The notes under the pieces: model-generated | Database searches by the model: none | The model's input: only the letters and a program-made list of their open reading frames with translations | What the model was told of the DNA's origin: nothing | Shown here: in pieces, positions 9,028 through 18,100 of the stretch | Layout of the letters: each line of letters opens with the position of its first letter | Numbering within the stretch: the stretch's first letter is position 1 | Source: Verrucomicrobiota bacterium | GTDB lineage: Bacteria; Verrucomicrobiota; Verrucomicrobiia; Opitutales; Opitutaceae | NCBI GenBank assembly: GCA_026398135.1 | Contig: JAPLTN010000052.1 | Coordinates: 1-64,000 of the forward strand | Length of the DNA: 64,000 bases | Direction of reading: 5' to 3' | Made by a program: the position numbers and the translations under genes

Positions 9028-11262
9028 ATGCCTGCTCAATATCTGCCTTCGATCATCGCCGCGCCGGTGCGTTTGTTGGTGCGCTGTCTTTATCGTATAA
9101 AAGTGCTGGGGGCCGAGCGTCTGCCCGAGGGCGGGGCGCTCTTGCTGGCCAACCATCTTTCCTACGCGGACGTGGCGGTGTTGCAGGTGGCGTGTCCGCG
9201 CCCGATCCGGTTCGTGGGTTATGCGGAGCTGCCGCGCACCTCGTGGTTTTTTCGTTTGGCCTTTAACCTTTCGGGCACGATTCCCGTCTCGCCCAGCAAT
9301 GCGTTGGAGGCGACCCGGCGGGTGGCCGAGAGTCTGCAACGCGGCGAATACGTGCTCCTGTTTCCCGAAGGTTCGATCTCGCGCACGGGGCAGTTGATGA
9401 AGATTCAGCGTGGCTTTGAGCTGATGGCGCGGCGGGCCGGGGTGCCGGTGGTGCCGGTGGCGCACGACGGGCTTTGGGGCTCGGTGTTTTCGTTTTCGGA
9501 CAACACCTATTTATTCAAATATCCACGGGTGCGGCGGACCCATGTGTGCGTGGCTTGGGGTGAGCCCATCGCGGCGAAGGACGCGACTACGGCGGCGGTT
9601 CGGCAGGCGTTGTTGGATCTCGGGTATCAGGCGTTTACCGAGCGCCCGCAGTTGCGGCGTCACTTGGGGCGCGAGCTGGTGCGGCGGCTGGCGCGGCGGC
9701 CCGGGCATTTGGAGTTTGTGGATCGCACGGCGGGACGAAAGCCGCTGAGCGCGGGCGAGCTTTTGGCGGCGGCGGCGGCTTTGTCGCGCCACCTGCGGCG
9801 CAAGGTGGCGGCGCGGCGGATCGGCGTGGTGCTGCCTCCAGGCGCGGGGGCGACCATTGTAAATCTCGCGGCGGTGTGCGCGGGAAAGGTGCCGGTGAAT
9901 CTCAACTTTACCGCCGGGCGGGCCGCGCTGGAGTCTAGCCTGCGGGTGGCGGAGATTGATACGGTGATCACGGCGAAGGCGATGCAGGCGAAGTTGCCGA
10001 ATTTCCCCTGGCCGGAACGCACCCTGGATTTGCAAACCGAGATGACCGCGCTGGGCGGGAAACGGGCGCTGTTGCCCTGGCTGGTGGCGGCGTGGGTGGT
10101 TCCGAATCAGTGGATCGCGGACTGGCTGGGTTTGCCCAAATACGGCGACCGCGAGGAGGCGGGTTTGATTTTCACCAGCGGAAGTTCAGGCGAACCGAAG
10201 GGCGTGGTGTTGAGCCACCGGAATATTTTGGCGAATTGCTGGCAGGTGGCGTCGCTCTCCATCCTGCCGGAATCGGCCATCATGCTGGCGTGCCTGCCGA
10301 TGTTTCACAGCTTCGGATTTACGGTCACGCTGTGGTATCCGATGTTGCGCGGGTGCCGGGTGGTGAGTGTGCCGAGCCCGCTGGAAACGGGGAAAATCGT
10401 GGAGGCGATTCGCGAGGAAAAAGTGTCGGTGTTCGTGGGAGCGCCAACCTTTCTGCGGCCGGTGATTCGCAAGGCGACGTCCGCTGATTTGCGCACGCTG
10501 GCAGTGGTGGTTTCAGGGGCGGAAAAACTGCCGATGGATCTCTACGAAACCTACCTCGACAAGTTTAACATCGAGATCATGCAGGGTTACGGACTCACCG
10601 AGACTTCGCCGGTGGCCAATGTGAACCAGCCCGACCCGGCGATTCCGACCCCAACGGCGGAGCGTCAGGCGGGGCGGCGGCGCGGCACGGTGGGCCGCAT
10701 GATGCCCGGCATGACCGTGCGCATCCTGAATCCCGATACCAAGGCGGAGATGGCGGCGGGCGAGACCGGCATCGTGGTTTTTAAGGGCGATAATATTTTC
10801 CCGGGCTATCTAAAGGATGAGGCGAAGACGGCGGCGGCGTTTCATGACGGCTGGTTCGTCACGGGGGACTTGGGACGCTTCGATGAGGACGGGTTTTTGA
10901 TCATTGAGGGGCGGCTGTCGCGCTTCTCCAAGATAGGCGGCGAGATGGTGCCGCATGGCACGGTGGAAGCGCGCATCGTCGAGGCGTTTGGGTGCGATGA
11001 GAGCGACGGCTACGCGGCGGTGGTGATGGGGGTGCCGGACGCGACCAAGGGCGAGCAGTTGGTTTTGTTGACCACGCGGGACGAGCTGACGGCGGAGGCG
11101 GTGCGGGAGAAGTTGTCCGGCCTTGGCTTGCCGAATCTGTGGATTCCCAAGCTGGTGCATCGCGTGGCCAGGATTCCGGTGTTGGGCACGGGCAAGCTCG
11201 ATCTCAAGGCGGCGAAGGAAATGGCGCTGGCGGCGGCCGAACCGGGAGCGTCCAAGGCCTGA
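9028..11262 (+). CDS. aas: Bifunctional acyltransferase / acyl-ACP synthetase (Aas-like)
   Basis: A 744-aa fusion. The N-terminal domain is a PlsC-type acyltransferase with HX4D motif NHLSYAD (H43, D48) and the glycerolipid-binding motif FPEGS (residues 112-116). The C-terminal domain is an adenylate-forming ligase with P-loop FTSGSSGEPKG (from about residue 382), motif GYGLTETSP and the WFVTGDLGR motif. E. coli Aas (719 aa) has the same order and re-acylates lyso-phosphatidylethanolamine using acyl-ACP made in situ. The LplT flippase that often accompanies or is fused to Aas is absent here. It probably recycles membrane lysophospholipid at the inner leaflet. Start is the ATG at 9028; three bases separate its stop from the next start. 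Confidence 0.88.
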   Translation: MPAQYLPSIIAAPVRLLVRCLYRIKVLGAERLPEGGALLLANHLSYADVAVLQVACPRPIRFVGYAELPRTSWFFRLAFNLSGTIPVSPSNALEATRRVAESLQRGEYVLLFPEGSISRTGQLMKIQRGFELMARRAGVPVVPVAHDGLWGSVFSFSDNTYLFKYPRVRRTHVCVAWGEPIAAKDATTAAVRQALLDLGYQAFTERPQLRRHLGRELVRRLARRPGHLEFVDRTAGRKPLSAGELLAAAAALSRHLRRKVAARRIGVVLPPGAGATIVNLAAVCAGKVPVNLNFTAGRAALESSLRVAEIDTVITAKAMQAKLPNFPWPERTLDLQTEMTALGGKRALLPWLVAAWVVPNQWIADWLGLPKYGDREEAGLIFTSGSSGEPKGVVLSHRNILANCWQVASLSILPESAIMLACLPMFHSFGFTVTLWYPMLRGCRVVSVPSPLETGKIVEAIREEKVSVFVGAPTFLRPVIRKATSADLRTLAVVVSGAEKLPMDLYETYLDKFNIEIMQGYGLTETSPVANVNQPDPAIPTPTAERQAGRRRGTVGRMMPGMTVRILNPDTKAEMAAGETGIVVFKGDNIFPGYLKDEAKTAAAFHDGWFVTGDLGRFDEDGFLIIEGRLSRFSKIGGEMVPHGTVEARIVEAFGCDESDGYAAVVMGVPDATKGEQLVLLTTRDELTAEAVREKLSGLGLPNLWIPKLVHRVARIPVLGTGKLDLKAAKEMALAAAEPGASKA

Positions 11263-11265
11263 GGA

Positions 11266-12291
11266 ATGACTATGCGTATCGACTGCCATGTTCACGTGAT
11301 CGGCACCGGTAAACACGGGTCCGGTTGCTGGTATCAGCCGCGCGGGCTTACGCGTTACGGCGCACCGGTGCTGTTGCGGGCGATGGGATTGAAGGCGGCG
11401 GATTTGGATGCCGATTTTGAAACGATTTACGTCGAGGCGCTGCGCCGGCAGGTGCTCGCCGCCGGGATCGATGCGGCAGTGGTGCTGGCGCAGGAGGAAC
11501 CTTATCGCGACGACGGCACCCTGCTGGCCGACACGGGGTCATTTTACGTGCCCAACGATTACGTGCTCGGGCTGGCGAAGGCGCATCCGGAGTTTTTGCC
11601 GGCGGTGTCGATTCATCCGGCGAGGCGGGATGCGCTGGCGGAGTTGGAGCGGTGCATCGCGGGCGGGGCGGTGATGCTCAAGTGTCTGCCGAATTGTCAG
11701 AACATGGATTGGAACGAACGGCGTTACCGGCCGTTTTTGGAGCGCATGGCGGAGGCGGGATTGATCCTGCTCGCGCACACGGGCAGCGAGCGGACGATGC
11801 CGGTGTTGCGCCCCGATCTGGCGACGCCACGCATGTTGACCCAGGCGCTGGAGGTCGGGGTGACGTGTATCGCGGCGCATTGCGGCACGGGCATGATCGC
11901 GCTGGATCCCGACTATTTTGACGAGTTCGTGGCGATGACGCGGCGTTATCCTAATCTTTACGGCGACAATAGCGCGCTGGCGGGACTGAGCCTGCGTTTC
12001 CGGCCGCGGCAGATGCGGCGGATTCGCGAGGATGAAGAGCTGGCGGCGCGGATATTGTATGGCAGCGATTTACCGGTGCCGCCGAGTGGTTTGGTGATGG
12101 CGGCGTTTGGCATGCTGGGGTGGCGGGATTACGCGGAGTCGCGTCGCCACGAAGAGCCGTTGGCGCGGGATTTGATGTTGAAGCGGGCGCTGGGGTTTCG
12201 AGCGGAAAGCGAGACGCGGTTGGCGGGGATTCTGCGAGGCTTGGGCCGGTGGCGGGCGCGCGGTTTGACGCAGAGTGAGTCTGGTGGTTAG
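11266..12291 (+). CDS. Amidohydrolase-family (Amidohydro_2) protein
   Basis: A 341-aa TIM-barrel metal-dependent hydrolase. The N-terminal metal motif is HVH (H8, H10 in IDCHVHV), followed by a cluster AHCG at mid-protein and a late aspartate in YGSDLPVP, as in the amidohydrolase-2 family (decarboxylases and hydrolases of small carboxylates). The substrate is unknown. Start codons at 11266 and 11272 are both possible; the GAGG upstream overlaps the aas stop codon, so the gene is co-transcribed with aas. Its TAG stop nearly touches the subtilase gene downstream. Confidence 0.8.
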   Translation: MTMRIDCHVHVIGTGKHGSGCWYQPRGLTRYGAPVLLRAMGLKAADLDADFETIYVEALRRQVLAAGIDAAVVLAQEEPYRDDGTLLADTGSFYVPNDYVLGLAKAHPEFLPAVSIHPARRDALAELERCIAGGAVMLKCLPNCQNMDWNERRYRPFLERMAEAGLILLAHTGSERTMPVLRPDLATPRMLTQALEVGVTCIAAHCGTGMIALDPDYFDEFVAMTRRYPNLYGDNSALAGLSLRFRPRQMRRIREDEELAARILYGSDLPVPPSGLVMAAFGMLGWRDYAESRRHEEPLARDLMLKRALGFRAESETRLAGILRGLGRWRARGLTQSESGG

Positions 12292-12299
12292 TGAATGGT

Positions 12300-13937
12300 A
12301 TGAAGCGTTCGCGTGCACGATTCCGGTTGGGTGTCGGGGCGGTGTTTTTGATCTTGGGCGGGGTGGTTGCGTGGTGGGGTTTGGGAGCTGATAAAGGGGC
12401 GGATCGTAAACTCGTCGTCGGAGCGGGCGGATTGGGGGGATTGCGCATGGAACCGGATGAAGCTTCGTTGGAAATCGCGTCTTCGGTGGAAAATTATGAG
12501 CCGTTGGCCGACATGTTACAGGCCCGATTGCGCCGGCCCAATGTGCGGGCCGACGAAGTGGTGTTGAGCTTTAAAGACGCGGAGGCGCGCCGGAGATTTT
12601 TGGCGCGTGCCGCGCAGGCGGGAGTAACGCCGCTGGCGACGATCGAGGCCTTGCAGACCGTGCGTTTGCGCGTCACCGACTACACGGCTTTCGCGCGCGA
12701 ACTCGCGACCCATGCGACCGATTACGCGACGGTGGGAGCGAATGTGGTGCTGGCTGCGCCTACTCCGCCCAAGGACCTCTCGCGCACGATGGCGGGGGCG
12801 GTCCCGGTGGGTGGGGATCTCATGGCGGCAATCGGCCTGCGCGGGGATAATTCCCAGTTGGGCAAGGGTGTGATGGTGGCGGTTTTGGATGGCGGGGTGG
12901 CCCCCGATCCGGTGCTGGGGGAACGGCTGCGTTATCTGGATATTGGTTATGGGCTGGCTGGAGGTGGTGAGGGTGGTGCGCATGCATTGGCGGTGGCGGC
13001 GCTGGCGGCGGGCGGCGCTCCGGACGCGCGCGGGGTGGCACCGGGGGCGACGGTATTGAGTGTGCGGGTGACGGGGGCGGACGGCGCGGGGGACACGTTT
13101 TCGGTGGCGCGCGGAGTGGTGGCGGCGATCGAAGCGGGGGCGCAGGTGATCAACATCAGCCTGGGTGGCTACGCGACTTCATCGGTTCTCGGTGCGGCGG
13201 TGGATCAGGCCTTGGCGGCGGGCGTGGCCGTGGTGGCGGCCAGCGGGAACGATCAGGCGACGCGCCTAAGCTGGCCGGCGGCGTATCCTGGAGTCGTTTC
13301 GGTGGGTGCGGTGGATGCGGCGGGGCAGCAGGCGATTTTTTCCAATGCGGGCGAGGGTTTGCAGCTCACTGCGCCGGGTTACGCTATCTGGACGGCGGGG
13401 CCCGGCGGGACGCGGGTGGCCTTCAGCGGCACCTCGGCGAGTGCGCCGGTGGCGGCGGGGGCAATAGCGGCGTTGATGTCGCAGACCCCGGGCTTGGGTG
13501 CGATTCAGGCGGCCGACTTGCTGGCCAACTATGCGAATGACGGCGGGGCGGCGGGGGCGGACCCTGATTACGGACGTGGCAGTGTGAACCTTGGCTGGGC
13601 TTTGGATCGCGCGAACACGGCGCGGCGGGATGTGGCGATTTCGGCGCTGAATCCTCATTTGTCCGAGAGCTACGTCGATGTTGTGGTACAGAATCGCGGA
13701 GCAGTGCCGGTGGCGGGTTTGGCCCTGACGGTCGAGCTAGGTGCCACAAGTGAACTCTATTCGATGCCGAAGTTGGCGGCGGGTGCGTCTGCCACCGTGC
13801 GCGTGCCGGCGGCGGGAGGGACTTTACGGGCGGCGGCGCGTTTGGAGCTGCCGCCCGCGATGAGAGATGACGAGCTGGCTAACAATGCCCGGTCCGGAGT
13901 GATTCAGGCACAGGCGGAACAGCCTTTCGCGAAGTGA
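12300..13937 (+). CDS. S8-family (subtilisin-like) serine peptidase, membrane-anchored or secreted
   Basis: A 545-aa protein with an N-terminal basic stretch and one hydrophobic segment (about residues 9-27), which could be a signal peptide or an anchor. The S8 catalytic residues are visible: Asp197 in VAVLDGG, His228 in GGAHALAV, oxyanion Asn317 in AASGND and Ser379 in FSGTSASAP. The His motif is unusual: subtilases normally show HGT-HVAG, whereas here it is AHALAVAAL. The last ~100 residues look like a CARDB/Ig-like beta domain (VDVVVQNRGAVPVAG). GTG 12291 is an alternative start, but ATG 12300 gives a cleaner signal. It ends 10 bp from the convergent AAA_14 ATPase gene. Confidence 0.85.
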   Translation: MKRSRARFRLGVGAVFLILGGVVAWWGLGADKGADRKLVVGAGGLGGLRMEPDEASLEIASSVENYEPLADMLQARLRRPNVRADEVVLSFKDAEARRRFLARAAQAGVTPLATIEALQTVRLRVTDYTAFARELATHATDYATVGANVVLAAPTPPKDLSRTMAGAVPVGGDLMAAIGLRGDNSQLGKGVMVAVLDGGVAPDPVLGERLRYLDIGYGLAGGGEGGAHALAVAALAAGGAPDARGVAPGATVLSVRVTGADGAGDTFSVARGVVAAIEAGAQVINISLGGYATSSVLGAAVDQALAAGVAVVAASGNDQATRLSWPAAYPGVVSVGAVDAAGQQAIFSNAGEGLQLTAPGYAIWTAGPGGTRVAFSGTSASAPVAAGAIAALMSQTPGLGAIQAADLLANYANDGGAAGADPDYGRGSVNLGWALDRANTARRDVAISALNPHLSESYVDVVVQNRGAVPVAGLALTVELGATSELYSMPKLAAGASATVRVPAAGGTLRAAARLELPPAMRDDELANNARSGVIQAQAEQPFAK

Positions 13938-13947
13938 AGTGCCACGG

Positions 13948-15126
13948 TCACGCCATTCCCAATCGGGTGGCCCAACGGGGCAGGTTCGTGATCCCCACCA
14001 CTTCGATCACGTCGTCGATTCGGTAATCCTGTGATCCTGGATAAACAACCACCAGCTGCCTGAGCCCGAGGGTTTCGATTGCGGCCGTCATGGACCGAGT
14101 GCGCCGCGGCGCATCCTCGGACTTGAACTCGACGCCCACCAATCCCTGTGACAGCCGGAGCACGAGATCGACTTCGGCTCCTCCCTGTACCGACCAGGTG
14201 AAACACTGGTCCTCGCGCAGGTGCAGGAGCGCGACGATTTGCTCGATGCCGAAACCCTCCCAGGAAGCGCCGATTTGCGATGAAGAGTAGAGCTGGCCCC
14301 GATCACGAACGAGCAAGAGTGCATGGAGCAATCCCGTGTCCCGGAGATAGAGCTTGGGCGCCTTCCGCAGCCGCTTGCCGGAGTTCTCGAAATAGGGCGG
14401 CAGCTCGCGCACGAGGTAGGCGCCCTTGAACAACTCGACATGCCTTTGCACCGTCTTCGCGTTCACCCCGATCACTCCGGCCACCTCGGAATGATTCCAA
14501 TACTGCCCATGGTGATGCGCCAGCATTTGGAAGAAGCGCCTCAACTGCTCCTGGCTCAAGCGGGTCTCCGCCAAGGAGGGTAAATCGCGTCCTAGAAACA
14601 GCGCTATGTAATGATGCCTCCGCTCGAGCGAAGTCTCCTCCATCGCCGTAAGATAATGAGCGGGATAACCACCCCTCAGCCATAGCCGCTCCCAGTTTTC
14701 CGGCCCCACCTCCGCCAGCGAAAAGCCGCTCAAATCCAGCAAACGCGCCCGGCCGGCCAGACTTTCCGAGGCTTCGCGATAGATGTGCGGCGACGCGCTG
14801 CCCGTCAGAATAAAGCGGGTATGTCGCTCCGCCCTATCCGCCAGCACGCGCAGCTTGCGAAACAGCTCCGGTTTTTCCTGCGCCTCGTCGATCACCACGA
14901 CGCCCTCCAACCCGTCGAGCACCCGGTAATTGCTCTCCTCCAGACGCACCTGATCCACGAAGTTTTGCAGGTCAAAATAGTGCTCCGGCGAAGTGGCCAT
15001 TGGGCGCGTCAACCACGTCTTTCCCGCTTGGCGCGGGCCAAGAACGACCGTGACCACCCACTCGGCCAGGCCGGCTCTGATACGAGTGGTTATTTCAGGA
15101 CGCGGAACGAGATTGACAGGCTCCAT
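13948..15126 (-). CDS. AAA_14 / DUF4143 ATP-binding protein
   Basis: A 392-aa protein with a P-loop ATPase domain (Walker A GPRQAGKT at residues 30-37; Walker B VVVIDEAQ with D80, E81; sensor motif LTGSAS) followed by a C-terminal DUF4143 domain, which carries a winged helix and a nuclease-like fold (GGAEVDLVLR). These proteins are common in accessory regions and have no settled function; some have been proposed to act in DNA metabolism or toxin-like systems. The start is the ATG at 15126. It is divergent from the nuclease-STAND gene with only 41 bp between them, so a shared promoter region is likely. Confidence 0.9.
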   Translation of the reverse strand: MEPVNLVPRPEITTRIRAGLAEWVVTVVLGPRQAGKTWLTRPMATSPEHYFDLQNFVDQVRLEESNYRVLDGLEGVVVIDEAQEKPELFRKLRVLADRAERHTRFILTGSASPHIYREASESLAGRARLLDLSGFSLAEVGPENWERLWLRGGYPAHYLTAMEETSLERRHHYIALFLGRDLPSLAETRLSQEQLRRFFQMLAHHHGQYWNHSEVAGVIGVNAKTVQRHVELFKGAYLVRELPPYFENSGKRLRKAPKLYLRDTGLLHALLLVRDRGQLYSSSQIGASWEGFGIEQIVALLHLREDQCFTWSVQGGAEVDLVLRLSQGLVGVEFKSEDAPRRTRSMTAAIETLGLRQLVVVYPGSQDYRIDDVIEVVGITNLPRWATRLGMA

Positions 15127-15167
15127 ACCTGCTTTCTGGTATTACTAATACGGATTCGCAAGGATAA

Positions 15168-18100
15168 ATGTCTTTAACCTCTCCAATCTCTTATCTCGAC
15201 GAGCATAGGCGTTTGCGTTTCTCGGATTTCTCCGCGAAGGCATTTGAGGATTTTTTCCTCCACTTTCTGAGTGCCGGTATCTCGCTCGTGGTGGAGCGCG
15301 CAGGTCGGCGCGTGGAACGTAAAGTGATCACGGCCGAGCTCTACCACGCCGGCACCGGTCGCGATCAAAAAGGCATTGATCTCACCCTTCGCGTCGAAGG
15401 CGGGGAAACCTGGGTGGTCCAGTGCAAGCGCCACAAGACGTGGAACGTCTCGCAAACCGAAAAAGCCGTGGCCGAGGCGGAGGCGCGTTTCCCCGCCCAG
15501 CATTACTTTCTCATGGTCGCCTGCGATCCGGCGGAGGGCGTGCAGGACTGCATGGCCGCCCGGTCAAATTGGTCGCTCTGGAATCTCGACAAAATTTGCT
15601 CCGAGTTTCGCCTGCGCGTGCCGCAGTCGCTCCAACCGCGCGTGCTGGGGTTTTTAGCTCCCGAGGAATTGCGCCGCTTCGCGCCTTATGCCTCGCAAGC
15701 GCTGGTGTTGGCGGAGGAATTTTTCGCCTCACGACGGGAGGCGGACCGCGTCTTCCACCACCAGCATACGCTCGTGGGCCGCACCGACGAGATGCGCCGC
15801 CTCCGCGCCTTCGCCACCTCGCGCAAAGCCAAAGTCCTGCTGCTTGTCGGTCCCGGCGGGGTCGGCAAAACCCGCCTGCTGCGCGAACTCGCCCGCGTAC
15901 CCGGAAAAAACGTCCGCTGGCCCGAAATTTTATTCCTCAACCCGCACGCGACCGCCTCGAATCCGGCCGCAGACATCACGCTCGCACTTTGGGATGGCGC
16001 GACGCCGCGGCTTGTCGCCGTGGACGATGCGCACCGTCCGGAGATCCTTCCCGCCGCCTTGCTGGCCCGCGCGCGAGAGAGTCCAGGCGTAAAGCTGATT
16101 CTCGCCACCCGCCCATCGGCGCTCGACGTGCTGCGCACCCGCCTGCGCGAGCACGGCATCCCCGGAGAGTTTGAAACCATCCACCTGGACCCGCTGGCCA
16201 AGAAAGACCTGCGCGCCCTCGCCGCCGAAGCGCTGGGCAAAAAGCTTTCCGCCCATGCCGATGACCTCGTCGCCCGCGCCGGCCCAAGCGCCTTTCTCGT
16301 GGCCCTGGCCGGCGACCTGCTGCGACGGGACCGCCTGCGCTGGGCAGAGATGGGAACCGACGCGACGTTTCGCGACGCCGTGTTTCGCTGCTACGAAGAC
16401 GACAACTTGGTGGATCTGACCGCGAGCGACCGCGATCATGCTTCGCGCCTGCTCCGTCTCATCGCCTTGGTCGCGCCTTTTTCACCCAACGAGGTTTTCT
16501 GCCGTCGCGCAGGCCATGTCCTCGGCCTCGCGCCCGCGGCTGTTGAAAATCTGGCGCGCCGGTTTCAGGCCGCCGGTTTGCTCAGCGGCGGCGAACGCGA
16601 GCTTCGGGTAGTGCCCGATCTCTTCGGGGACTTCCTGGTTTTCCAGGCGGCCTTCGATCCGGACAAACGCCTGCCCGTCTTCGTCGGCTCCATCCTGGAA
16701 CAGTTCACCGACGACACCGGCGACATCCTTCGCAACGTCGCCGAGGCTGTTTGGCTTGCCCCGCACCAGGCCGTCGGCCGCGACGAATTGATCGGCCCGC
16801 TCGTCGCCGAAGAACGGCGGCGCTTCAACGAAGCCGACTTTTTTCAGCGTGGCCGAACTCTCGAACGCTGGTCGCATTTCAGTGTTTATCTGCCCGCTGA
16901 AGCCGTGGCCTTTGCCCGCCATGCCTGGGATCTTGTGTGTGCGGCCGAGTCCGCCGGAGCCGATCCCGAGGGAATCTATTCCCCGTGCTTCCTTTGCGCA
17001 CGAATCCCGGAACTTCTGCGCCCCGTCGTCCTCCGGCAGGATTCTCAACGCGAGGCCGCGCTGGATTTCCTCTGGATGCTCGGCGCCCATCCTCAGTTTC
17101 GGGAGAATGACCAAAACCATCCCTGGGGCATCATTGCCAAAACCATCGGCTACGGCCCGTATAAATCGCCGCAAGCGACGCCCGACACCGTCGCTTGGAT
17201 GGAGCGGATGGTGCTGCGCCCCTCGGCCCGCGCCACGTTCGAGAAACACCCCTTGGCGCTCGCCACGCTGCTGCGTCCGCTCTTTGAGCGCGAAGCGGCA
17301 TGGACCGACTGGGAAGGGCGCACTTGTCATATGCGCTGCCGCCGCCTGCCGCCCGATTTCGTGCGTCCCTGGCGCGACCGCGCGCTGGGCCTGCTGCGCG
17401 GTCTGCTGGAATCCGATTCGCTCCCCCTCGCCCTCGCGGCGCTCGCCGTTTTGCAGACGGCGCTCGGCCGCATCGTCGGAGGAAGAACCGATATCGAGAA
17501 GGACTTGGCGCACTTAATGGACATCTGGCGCGCAGACCGCCTGCGAGCTTTGGAGCTGTTGCCCGTCGCGCTGCGGTGCCATCCGAAAGCCGTTATGCGC
17601 CACGCCGTACGCCAAACGCTGGAACGGGATCTGGCCTATGAGGAGGATTCTCTTTTTGCGGAGGCCGCACGCTCGATATTGCGAAACGTGCCAGACGATC
17701 TCGCCTTGCGAATCGGAACCGCGCTGATGCTCCATGCCAACGAACTCGAAACCGCCTACCATCTCGGCTTCAAATGGTCGCCGGAAAGCACCCCCGGGAT
17801 TCGCCGCCGGTGGAGCGAGATTGTGGAGCGCACCGCTGCGGAATGGATCGAAAAGTATCCGGAACCCGACGAAGCGCTTTCGTTTTTATCCAATGTCGCG
17901 AACGAGTTTGAGGCACACGGCTACTGCCCTTTGTTTCAATCTCTTTTCGCTGCCGCAGGCCGCGCGCGCCCCGAGACCGCAGCCCGCTTGCTTGAGGCGA
18001 TTTTTTCCGGAGTCGGCACGCCGTCGATGCGGCAATGCTGGCCGGCGCTGGCGACCGCGTTGCCACAAGCCCTCGCGGAGAGCGAGCTTCTGACACGCGC

